Source of the DNA: Scalesia atractyloides
Taxonomy: Eukaryota; Streptophyta; Magnoliopsida; Asterales; Asteraceae
Assembly: GCA_947069175.1 (NCBI GenBank)
Contig: CAMTDV010000002.1
Coordinates: 11,834,988-11,898,987 of the forward strand
DNA: 64,000 nt
Reading direction: 5' to 3'
The notes beneath the pieces were generated by a model, which made no database searches, was not told where the DNA came from, and was given only the letters and a program-made list of their open reading frames with translations. Made by a program: the position numbers and the translations under genes. Positions 46,927-57,134 of this stretch are shown in pieces; position 1 is the stretch's first letter; every line of letters begins with the position of its first letter.

Positions 46927-48063
46927 GAGGTTGATATTTTTGTAAAGATAACTAAAAGTCTAAAACATCATAAGTTTATAAGTTAGTGTGGATATAAAAC
47001 TATTGGCTTGCACTCACTAATCTGGTGAAGCCAAAGGCTGCTTGTGTTGTATCTTGTTTGCTGTTGATGAAGATTAAAAGCATAATGGTTAGAGGTAATA
47101 ATAATTGGTCAACAGCAACCACCATAGCAAAGGAAACCGGAATTGAGAATGTGGTCCCAAATGCAGATCCGTTGGAGAAAGTGGACCATAATCAAGGAGA
47201 TGTAGGCTTGTAGACGATTCATTGGCGCTGGTTGCAGAATGTCCGAATGGCGATTGGGGCTGGAACAGATGTACTGATCAAAGCGGCAGATGAAAAAACA
47301 ACAACATCAACAACCATACCTACTAAATCCGGCAAATAGCAAAGCGGCAGATGTAGTGTTGTTCAAATGCAACCACAATGCCTTAAGTAAAAAAAATTCT
47401 TAAAACGGCAATTTTTCAGAAAAGATCTAGCAGGGAGCTAGAAAAAACAAGAGAATAAAGCGAGGAAAACAAAAGGAAACAAACATACAACCCATAAAGA
47501 AAACAAACTAAACTAATGGCCTAAAAACATGAAGATGGTGACCAGCACCGGTTGGACCATGGTAAGATGAAGGCAAATGGATCTATGCAAAGACATAAGA
47601 CTGTAGTGACAAGAGATTATGATTACTTCATGTTTAATCTAGAATGCACACCCGCCACTGTACAAAGATCCAAAGATAAATGAAATCAAATGGTGACACA
47701 CTAGTGACTTTAAAGTTTTCAAAAGCTCATCATAAAAGATGTTATTCTTTTCAGAAAAATTAAAAAATGGTTCAACATGCACAAAGCAGTCGCACCTCAA
47801 CAGAAAGAAGCGGATCATATGAAGGACTCATAGATCACCAAACAAAAGTGGCAGTGGCATAATATTTTAGCAAGCAAATTTGTAGAAGAAGGGGTGGACA
47901 AAACCTCAGCAGTCTGTAAGAAGAAGGTTGTTTGTTTTTTTAACGAATGTAGACTTTTAAAATAAACTGGTGGTGGTGTACGGACGGTGGTGGTGGTACG
48001 CAGAACATCCCTATTTAAATGAAGGTCTAAAGCTCCTAGTGTCGCAAAGACCGACCAACTTGT
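46927..48063. other. Spacer with segments shared with 20.3-22.1 kb and 49.2-49.4 kb
   Basis: AGCATAATGGTTAGAGGT and CAACAGCAACC occur at about 47078 and again at about 49299. GAGATTATGATTACTT and GACTTTAAAGTTTTCAAAAGC match 21382 and 22017. The sequence is mosaic, and no protein gene is recognised. Confidence 0.5.
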
Positions 48064-48250
48064 TCAACAAGAACTAGAACGAGTAGTTTTAATCCTAAAT
48101 TAGAATTACTTAATAATGGTCCTAGTTTTCGTTCTATAAATCCAAAATCTCGTTGGTCAACAAGAACTAGAACGAGTAGTTTTAATCCTAAATTAGAATT
48201 ACTTAATAATGGTCCTAGTTTTCGTTCTATAAATCCAAAATCTCGTTGGT
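48064..48250 (+). repeat. Tandem duplication of a 93-bp unit
   Basis: The units start at 48064 and 48157 with TCAACAAGAACTAGAACGAG and are identical or nearly so. A + strand frame reads through the second unit (GPSFRSINPKSRW) and then a hydrophobic stretch (LLLFLVGGYF) up to the tRNA unit. It looks like an imported gene fragment, possibly organellar, but I cannot name it. Confidence 0.9.
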
Positions 48251-48296
48251 TGTTATTATTTTTAGTTGGCGGTTATTTTATCTCTACGTCTTTGTC

Positions 48297-48339
48297 GTTA
48301 GATTACCCAACATCACATGGAGCGCATTTCTTCATTGCA
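48297..48339 (-). pseudogene. Truncated snoR43-type relic, copy 7
   Basis: Box C (ATGAAGA) and the left half of the hairpin (GTGATGTTGGGT) follow the tRNA, but box D and the terminator are missing. They are replaced by the sequence joined to the 93-bp repeat. Confidence 0.8.
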
Positions 48340-48343
48340 AAGA

Positions 48344-48414
48344 TGCACCAGCCGGGAATCGAACCCGGGTCTGTACCGTGGCAGGGTACTATTCTACCAC
48401 TAGACCACTGGTGC
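48344..48414 (-). tRNA. tRNA-Gly (GCC), copy 7
   Basis: Identical over 71 nt to copies 1, 2, 3 and 6. The conserved ~140-bp flank on its 5' side (48460-48540) is kept, but the linked snoRNA is broken. Confidence 0.97.
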
Positions 48415-48715
48415 TTGATGCACACTTATTGAGTGATGTTTGTTATGACTTATTTTTTAAACCTCCAACTTGTAAATGATGCATCATTTTGAGCATGATG
48501 CTGCAACAAGTTATCTGGTTTGCAGTGCAATGCATTTTGGTAAAACACAAAAGTTTAGAGGTTTAGACCATGTTTGGGTTTAGACTAAATAGTTTAGGGT
48601 GAGTTGTTGATCGAACAAACACTACATTTAGCTAAATGCTAAACGCTAACGCAACATGTTACTATTACAGTAATAATATAATCTTTTAAATAAATAAAAG
48701 AGTAAAATAAATAAA

Positions 48716-48966
48716 AGAGTAAACTTCAATTTTCGTCCCTGTGGTTTGCTGATTTTAACACTATTAGTCCAATAGTTTAAAAATTGTATTTATTGTCCAA
48801 TAGTTTGCATTAGAATATGCATATGCAAACTATTGGATGATAAATGCAACTTTTAAACTATTGGACTAATAGTGTGAAAATCATCAAACCACGTGCAATT
48901 TTTAAACTATTGGACTAATAGTGTTAAAATCAGCAAATCACAGGGACGAAAATTGAAGTTTACTCT
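48716..48966. mobile_element. Foldback MITE related to the intronic GAGTTAAATG family
   Basis: AGAGTAAACTTCAATTTTCG on the left and CGAAAATTGAAGTTTACTCT on the right are perfect inverses. The arms extend at least 45 bp, including GGGAC next to GTGGTTTGCTGA. The interior repeats TTTAAACTATTGGACTAATA three times in both orientations. Confidence 0.88.
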
Positions 48967-50589
48967 AAATAAAATTTGGAGGTTTATGCATGTAGATACA
49001 TTTGGGTCTACTTTCAACCTGTTTAAGCCAGTAGACTTGTTTCCATTTTAGTAATCTAGTTGTGACCATTTCCCAACGCTTCGGTCTACTTTCGACCCGT
49101 TTGAGCCAGTAGACTCGTTTCCGTTTTAGTAATCTAGTTGCGGCAATTTTCACCCATTTACTTGTGACTAGAATGCACGGGTAATGTTGATCTAACAGCT
49201 CAAACCAATAGAACCAAAATAAAAAGGGTTAAAAATGAGATTGATGGTAAAATTGTTGGTTTGCGTGTGTTGTATCTTATTTATTGTTGATGAACATTAA
49301 AAGCATAATGGTTAGAGGTGATGATTGATCAACAGCAACCCCAATAGTAACAGTGATTAGAAGCTCCGGGTAGTAAGAACGTTTTGAATAAAATATATTC
49401 AGGATAGATGGACAACACTTGAATCTACTTCTCTCTTCATGTCTATGGCTCGCTACATCTCTACTTCTCGAGTCGACTTGAAGACTTCCCTCAGTCTTCA
49501 TGTCTATCTTCACATACAATTTATTATCACGTCTGGAAGAAGTAATTTATGATAATTAGGTTGTGTTCAACAAGTCAAATAAAAAAAACTAAAGGGAAAC
49601 TAGTCAAACGGGTTACTGCGTACAACTTACTAAATGTTTTTAATCAACAAAAGTAAACCAAAAATCGTTAAAGTACCTTTTTTACTCATAATAGACAATC
49701 AGTCACAACCCTGAACCCTCCCAGCACCATAAAAATGACATGTTCTGACTGTTACCCGCCCCAACAGTACAAAGTTTGTTTGCCATTGTACGTCTTACTT
49801 TTGTTCTAAAGGTTGACAAAGGCGGGGGAAGACGCTTTCTTTGTGAACCACCACAATGGTGGGTTGGGTCAAGCAGATCCATAAATGCTTTGTGCCTTCT
49901 TTAAAATATCTTGTTCTTAATGGGTCAAACCGCGTAATCTTTTAAGTACAGATCAAGTCGGCTTGCAGAGGCTTACTAATAGTTTTAATGATTTCTAATA
50001 ACTATATTATATACAAGTACAATACAATGTTACTATTACACTAATAATATAATCTTTTAAATAAATAGAACTAGGAGGCTTATGTATGGCCCAAAACTAC
50101 ATGTTTCAGACCTCTGCTTGTATGCCAAAATAAACCATAATCAAAAAAAATTTATTTTAACAACTAACATGTGTTTCAATACCATTAGCAAAGCTTCAAA
50201 AATAGCATAGTAGTAACCAACAAATTACAAAAAAAAAAAGCACCTACAAAACTTACTAATAAATCTTTATGACATAACTCCATAATATCTGGATAAATAA
50301 TTTTTAAACCCTTCAGACAACACATACATAGCTACTAATCTCAAGACCACAACCCCTAGAACAATTACCTAGAGGAAACCAAAATCGCAACTTCTCTTTC
50401 GCATCAACCGTCACTAGATAAAAGTGTTCGATTTGAAGCTCAGAAAAATATAAGACAGCTGGAAACACGTGGGACGCGGGATCTGAGACTTGAAGAACTG
50501 ATCTGTGTTTGTTTTCTTCTATTGTGAGCAGTAGTATTTCTCAAATACAACAATATGAAAAATTGAATGTCGATTATTGGGTTATCATG
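48967..50589. other. Region downstream of mitoferrin
   Basis: 48980-49150 holds a tandem pair of TCTACTTTC(A/G)ACC...GTAGACT(T/C)GTTTCC units that also occurs once at about 22570. 49390-49960 matches 20600-21200. The last few hundred bases should contain the mitoferrin 3' UTR (- strand). Confidence 0.5.
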
Positions 50590-53500
50590 CTAGCTTCTGT
50601 CATTGTTTAATTCTTGAAAAAAAGATTTTCCGGCTTCATATGTTGACCAACAGATGGCGGCAGCTGGTGCGTGAAAAAGCATTCTTGGCATCCATCCCCT
50701 AAAAAGCCCTCTGTAACCATCTTTTTTGACGATTGTTTTTAAAACATCCTTGATAGAACCATTAGCGTATCTATCACATCCGCACACGCCCTGTATATCA
50801 AGAAAAATGTGGCAGATCTTAGTCAGATTAACACTATATGACAAAAAATAAAGTTCCAATAACATTCGGTAGACATGAATTTCTAAGACCTTTGTATACG
50901 AAAAGTGAGCTCCCGATGAAAAAGAAATTCGTGTTTGAATGACTTTAGCTTTGGTTTTAGAAAAATATGCTACTCAAAGTATCATTAAAAAAGCTTGTAG
51001 CTTTTACAGCAAAATTACTGAGACGCTCGCAAAAATCATGTACAAATTAAAGAATTTACTTGTTATGGAGTACCCGCAGCGGTCTAGGGAATACAAACGT
51101 TCCATTCTGGCAGATGAGGGTGGGGCAGCAGAGGTGTTGTCTTGGGATGCGTTACGAAGGTGCGGAGAGGGAACAGAGTTTTATCGGGGCGTAGGATCAT
51201 ACGTTTTTAGAGGCGGCTGCGCCGTCTTATAGGCTTTTGATGGTGGAGTCTCCGCGTTCATCTTTCGTCCACGACAGCCTAATTCAAATATGGACAATCC
51301 GAACATGGACCCGCTGCCTTCCGAGGTATCTTCCTGTTTATTTAGGGAGGGATAGAATATGTTGTTGCGTCAGTTTGCCATCGGATTCTACTGGGATGAT
51401 CAGTTGGTTCAGACGTTTATACCACCGCAATCACAGCTATGCCTGATGATCAGTTGCTTGGTGGCCCACCATCTCTCCCGAACCCTTCAATAGTAAGGAC
51501 CGTGTCTCGTTGATTCCTGACCCACTCGTTCGTTACCTACCCCGCTGCATTGCCACGTTCGATCTCCGCGCGTCGCAAAAGCATACGGGTGAGTCACGAA
51601 GAACGACCTGTTCTATCTTTACTGTTTATTCACGGGGACGCCGTGCGCCCTCCATTGTTGCCTGGCGGAGTATTTCGCCTCATATAGTAAAAGGCAGACG
51701 CATAGCCGTTTCTACGAATGGGCGTTCAACACACGTATTGCCCAACATTGCGACCGATATTTTCCATTCATAGTGGACTTGCCACCGCCGGTACCTTTCG
51801 AGTATTTAAGGACGTTGACAGGGATGAACGTAGCGGTGAACTTTCCGGATATTGGTTATAGGTTGGTCGGTCAGAATTTTATACCCCAGCCGTTTGTACA
51901 TCAACCATTGTTGGACGCTGGAGAGGTTGAGATGCCACATATTGTTGGTGACCCTGAGGGAGAAGTAGACATCGAGCCGCACGTTGACAAGGGGCGTGTA
52001 GCGGCTCTAGCGGACACCCCTATCAACTTGCGCCTCGACGTCTACCTCTCCCTCAGGGTCGTCAACAACATGAGGCATCTCAACCTCTCTAACGTCCAGC
52101 AGTGGTTAATGTACAAACAGCTGGAGTATAAAAATCTGACTGTCTAAACCGACCAACCCATAACCAATATCCGGAAAGGTCACACAACGTGCATCCCTGT
52201 AAACGTCGTTATACCCAAATAATCAAAATGTGCTGGCGGTGGCAAGTCCCCGGTGAATGTAAAATAATGGTCGCAATGTAGGTCAATACACGTGATGAAC
52301 GCCCTTCTGTACAAACGACGACGCACCTGACTTTTACTATGAGAGGAAACTACGCCAAGCAACAATAGAGGGTGCACGAGGTCCCCGTGAATAAACAGTA
52401 AAGATAGAACAGGTCATTCTTCGTGACCCACTCGTGCTTTTGCCACACGCAGAGATCGACGTGGCAAAGCAGCGGTGTAGGTAACGAACGAGTGAGTCAA
52501 TAATCAACGAGACACGGCCCTTCCTACCGAAGGGTTCGGGACAGATGGTGGGCCACCAAGCAAGCAATTGATCATCAGGCATAGCTGTGATCGCGGTGGT
52601 ATAAACGTCTTGAACCAGCTGATCATCCGAGTAAACATCAGTGGCGATGGCAAACTGACGCAACGACATATTTTGTCGCTCCCAAATGAACAAAAAGATA
52701 CCTCAGAAGGCGGTCGGTCCATGTTTGGATCGTGCATATCCAAATTACGTTGCTCAGCCAGTCGTTGACAAAAGATGACGTGGAGAGAAACTCCAGCATC
52801 AAAGGCCGGTAAGACAATGTTGTCGCCTCTAAAAGCATACGATCCCACAAGTATTCTCCCCGATAAAACCCCAGACCTCCTCCTCCTCACACTCCCGTAA
52901 CGCATCCTAAGACAACGCCCTTTACTGCCCCACCCTCATCTACTAATCTGCCGGAACCTGATGAAACATTTGTATTCCCAAGACCGCTGTGTATCCTTTT
53001 ATGTCATTTTATACTTTTCAACTACAGATATAGCCTATAGAGTATAGACTATAGCTACTTTTGCGAAACAATTTTATACAACCGACGGCTACAACTCACA
53101 ACTCTAACAAAAGGTATAACTAAAAACTAACTCTGCCAAACATACCCTTTAACAAGCCTTACCGAGAAACCTACCGACACTAACCCACAAATTTAGCCAT
53201 CAGACACTCCAACACAGTTTAAACACTTAACAAACTGACCACATCCAAACTCGGTCTTATCCTTAACAGTGGTACTAGCTTTTCTTTTCAAATCTATCTA
53301 ATATTTGGACCCAATATCCACACTCGTCCCACGAAAGTAAACGCTCTTAGTGTTCATCATAACCTATGAATGACATATTCAAAAAGCATCTACTATGAAT
53401 AATGCAACATTAGGATTATAAACCACACATTTGGATATGATATCAGCAATTTAATAATATTCTCCACAGCACCAACACCAACACAAACAAGACCTAAATA

Positions 53501-55791
53501 CCTATGTAGTTAATATCCCGATATATCACCAATGTATCAGTGATATATCAGTTATAAATCCCCTGCTGAGATATCGGTGTCAATATCAGTCAGAATATCA
53601 GTACCGGTAATATCGGTGATGACCGATACATCATTGATTTTCCCAATATTAGTACCTTTCTTCTTAGTTCTACCATTCGTCTTTCTTCTTATTGTTGCTA
53701 TTAGTGTTTTAAGTCTTCATTGTTAGTTGTTAGTTGTTAAATGTTAATGATTAAGCAGAGTTATGAAAAGCGAGCGCTTTTTCTACGCGATTCGCATTTA
53801 CTACGCTTATGGTTCCCAGGTAATAATAGCGCAGCTTAATTCTTCCCATGTGTAACTAAATGATTTATGCTTTTTATTTTTTTTTTAAATTGGTAATTTC
53901 CACTTTTTCTGCAGTATTTATTGGCATAGTTGTTAATGGTGAATAGCGATAAGGTACTTATATGCTACATAGCAAATAAATAGCGATACTAGAAAAAAAA
54001 ATTTAAAACTTTATATGTATATTATATCAAAATACCCTTGTACATATGCTATTCTACATGTATATTTAATAAAAACCTAAAATCCAACTATTTTATAGCT
54101 ATATTTTTATTGCTATTTATATTACAAAATACATAAATAAAGTGTCGCTATTCTTGCTATCCATCACTACAACCCAAATAGCGACACTGGACCTAGACGC
54201 TATATAGCACACTATAGCGATCGCTACGATCGCTATTGACAACTATGTTTATAGGACTTTAGTTTAAACAGATGAGATAAGTGTATTATCACATTTTTCA
54301 ATTCGTATTATCAAAATTATTCAGTTCGTGTTATCAAGATTATTCAGTTCGTGTTATCAAGATTATTCAGTTCTTTTGGCTTTCAAGTTTTACTCATTAT
54401 CACTTTAGTGAACTTTTTGTTTTCGAGTTTGAACATCTTGGTTTTAAGTATTTTGTTATCTAAGACTTTTTAAGTGCTTAGAACATTTTGGTTTTAAGTA
54501 ATTTGTTATCTGAGACTTTTTAAGTGCTAGTATGAACATTATTGTTTTGATTTTGAGTACTTTATTCCCTTAATGAACTTTTTAATTTTTTTATTTAAGT
54601 GCGCTTTTTTTTCTCAGGCCCACGCTTTTTTGCGCCTATCGCCTAGGCCCTAATCGGAGCCTATGCGCCTGAAGTGGCTTCGCGCCTTTGATAACTATGG
54701 TTTTCAGTCTTAGTCAGTTTCCACTTGCTACAATTGTCAGTGTTTTGGAAGTCGCAAAAGGTTAATTTGTTAATGATAGGAGAGTGTATTGAATTGTTAT
54801 TGTTAAGTTGCTATATATATATAATTTAGCATGATATTAAAACTACCAATATCCCACTGATGTCTCAAATATCGGTCACCAATATCCGATATTTTAGCGC
54901 ATTAGCTACTTAGCTAAACACCTAACAATTGGGCTTCAATCTTCATAAGCATGAATATTCAGTATCAACAGCCAACAAAACAATTTAACAACAAAATACC
55001 TGACACTGCAACTGAGTCTTCACAACATCAAGCGGAGTCGTAACCGCAGCCGCCGACGCCCCAGCAGCCGCACCCGCCGTAGCATGAACCACCAACCTCT
55101 CATCCCTCACACTCTCCTCCGACACCCCCATCAACCCTCTCTTCGCCGCCTCATACGTCGCAAAATGCACCGCCGTAAACGGCGCATTCATCAATATCGT
55201 CGTCCGATACGATGCGTAAAACGCCCCAAACCCCTCTTCCCTCAACACCCTCCCAACACAATCCCACACCCCCTTATACCTCCCCCCACTCCCCAACTGC
55301 AGCCGTTGTTTCACCATATCCATCGGCGTAAACACCGCATCACTCATCACCGTTGCACACACACCCGCACCCGCATGCCCAATAGAATTATGATAACTAT
55401 TAGTATTATTAGGGTTTGTGAAAGTTTCTTTACAGAGTTCGTACATGGAGAAATAAACAGCGTGGGCTGGGCCGGCGCCGAGGCCCATGGCGGCGATGCC
55501 GCGGTAGAAGCCGGAGGGGCCGTCGGACTTGAGGATGGAGTGAATGGCTTGACGGAGGCCGGCGGATTTGATGGGGCAGGATCCGAGAACTTGCATACGG
55601 GTTTTAATGGTGTCGATTGGGAACATGGCCATGTGTTCGACCATGCCGGCGATGGAACCGGCGATCATGAACTGGTAGAAGTGGAGGCCGTCGTGGATGG
55701 GGGCGACGGTGGTTGTTGGGTGGTAGTCTGGTGGTTGTGGGATGGGGATGAGGTCGGAGTTTTTGAATTTTGGGGCCTTGGTTGTTGCCAT
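50590..55791 (-). CDS. MIT: Mitoferrin-type mitochondrial iron carrier (two exons)
   Basis: Exon 1 is 55000-55791 and exon 2 is 50590-50790. They join in phase 0 to 330 aa, the size of Arabidopsis MIT1/MIT2. It is a mitochondrial carrier family protein of the inner membrane. By family it imports iron into mitochondria for Fe-S cluster and heme synthesis. The three carrier signatures are PIDTIK (58-63), PMDMVK (156-161) and PLDVVK (253-258). RTTILMNAPFTAVHF (196-210) is typical of mitoferrins, with the Met-Asn pair of helix 4. Exon 2 adds the last repeat (GYRGLFRGWMPRML, AICWSTYEAGKSFF). The start at 55791 gives the expected N terminus (MATTKAPKF). The donor is CAG|GTATTT and the acceptor TATACAG. 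The 4209-bp intron holds an inverted repeat and nested transposons, so splicing must skip over them. A very GC-rich exon 1 contrasts with the AT-rich surroundings, and open frames on its other strand are shadows. Confidence 0.95.
51065..52985. mobile_element. Inverted repeat of a decayed Athila-type ORF1 in the mitoferrin intron
   Basis: Two diverged copies of one coding-like segment face each other with a centre near 52010. They can be followed from CGGTCT(A/T)GGGAATACAAA near each outer end to the central GACCCTGAGGGAGA words. Translated, each arm has VTKNDLFYLYCLFTG and then CCLAEYF or its equivalent, like the gag-related ORF1 of Athila-group Ty3/gypsy elements (often named putative plant transposon protein). 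Frameshifts and stops break both arms. The + arm keeps an open frame at 51773-52147. There is no pol. The arms are far apart in identity, so the inversion is old. Confidence 0.7.
53757..54710. mobile_element. Nested element with AGTTATGAAAAGCG ends
   Basis: The left end AGTTATGAAAAGCGAGCGC and the right end CTTCGCGCCTTTGATAACTA are imperfect inverted repeats. The interior has a GCGCC/AGGCGC-rich stretch near 54630-54690 and a 25-bp tandem repeat (ATTCAGTTCGTGTTATCAAG) at about 54297-54370. Confidence 0.6.
53925..54247. mobile_element. Innermost nested MITE with AATAGCGAT ends
   Basis: CATAGTTGTTAATGGTGAAT on the left and CGCTATTGACAACTATG on the right are inverted. Repeated TAGCGAT/ATCGCTA words fill both subterminal parts. 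This is the third level of nesting in the mitoferrin intron. Confidence 0.7.
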
Positions 55792-56722
55792 CTGGAGAAA
55801 TTGAGATTTGGGAATTTGGGATGAGGAGAGGAAGATGTTTTAGGGTTTTGACATGTTTTGTTTTTTGAAGAAGAGAAGTGAAGAAAGGTCTGTGGTTGAT
55901 GAGTAGATTTTGGAGTGTTATGTAATGGTCCTTGTAAATTTGTTGGGTTTATGTTTGGTCCCTTGTGTTTTGGAATTTTGTATGGTTGCAATTAGGGTTC
56001 GAAGAAGGTAAACAAGTATAGACAACTAAGGATTACGATTTATCAATGACATTAAATTTACACGATATAGATCATTTAAGCTAAGTGAATCCCGTCTGTT
56101 GATCAATTTATGGATAAACATGATAGAAACAAAATGAAGAATATGACCTGTTAATCCTGAAATTACGAAGATGATAGTAGCCATGATATCACTAGTCGGG
56201 TTCTCGTTTAGGGCGAATGATGATGATAATGGAGATTTAGTAGAGAGGTGGATGATTTATGAGTCATGTTGTGGTGGTGATTGTGTCAACCTTAGACCCT
56301 TTCTAATAAGTTTTATTTATACATCCAAGTAGAAACCCTATTCTTTAGTAAGGGTAAATACTGCGAGAACACGCAGAACAAAATAAATCACCTATTTTTT
56401 CAATCCTAAAAACTAAAAAGTAAATGAAAATGTTACAAATGTAAGATTTATTGTTTCTCACACTAGAATTCACAACAAAATATGGAAAAATTTCAGTTTT
56501 TATATAACCTATACGTATGTAGGTTATGTGTAGGTTAAATTACCTACATGTACGTTGGTTATGTGTAGGTAAAAGTATATGGTTTTTTTTATGTATATGT
56601 AATACCCATATGAATGTAGGAAACCTAATATTTAAAAAATGAACCTGAAATCCCAAAATTTTGTAATTTAGAGTTGTTCTTTTTGTTCTTGTAATAATTA
56701 GTGTTCTATAATGATCCTCATC

Positions 56723-56755
<33 letters not shown>

Positions 56756-57134
56756 ATATATATATGTACATATATATATATATATCAAATATATTCGTAC
56801 ATTCTCTCACTTGCTTGATTATCATTTATTATGAGTATTTGGTAAGCCTGATCACGAGTTAATACTCATTTTAGTTTTAAACCTAAATCATAATAGAGAA
56901 ACAGAGTCATTAAATTGATATTCAACTCAAGACCTCCATTAATCATACTACAATTCCAAATTTTAAAACCTAAGTAGTTAGGAACAATTTGACAAGTAAG
57001 CCCTTAACATTTGATTTGTATAATTGTTGTCTATATGCTTATAGGCTATCTGAAACATATTTAAAGACAGATAAATCAAATAAGTAAGGAAATTCTATTA
57101 ATCTACGTAAGTAAGTATAATATGCAACTAAATA
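55792..57134. other. Upstream of mitoferrin, then TA-rich repeats
   Basis: The first few hundred bases should hold the mitoferrin promoter and 5' UTR (- strand). A (TA)n tract lies at 56722-56787. On the - strand AAGTGAGAGAATGT at about 56799-56812 resembles the polypurine tract in front of a copia 3' LTR, which fits the - strand copia element to the right. I cannot delimit an LTR. Confidence 0.4.

Larger units (their letters stand above)
53506..54909. mobile_element. ATATCGG-rich DNA element in the mitoferrin intron
   Basis: The ends GTAGTTAATATCCCGATATA and AGCGCATTAGCTAC match the element in SLP1 intron 6 (10230-11320). Shared interior words include TTCTACCATTCGTCTTTCTT and GCAAAAGGTTAATTTGTTAATG. 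It is enlarged by two nested elements (53757-54710 and, inside that, 53925-54247). Confidence 0.72.

Noticed and set aside
55084..55824. 246-codon + strand open frame opposite mitoferrin exon 1
   Set aside because: It is the antisense shadow of a GC-rich coding exon. Its translation is Arg/His/Pro- then Gly/Asp-rich with no known domain, while the - strand frame has the three carrier signatures.
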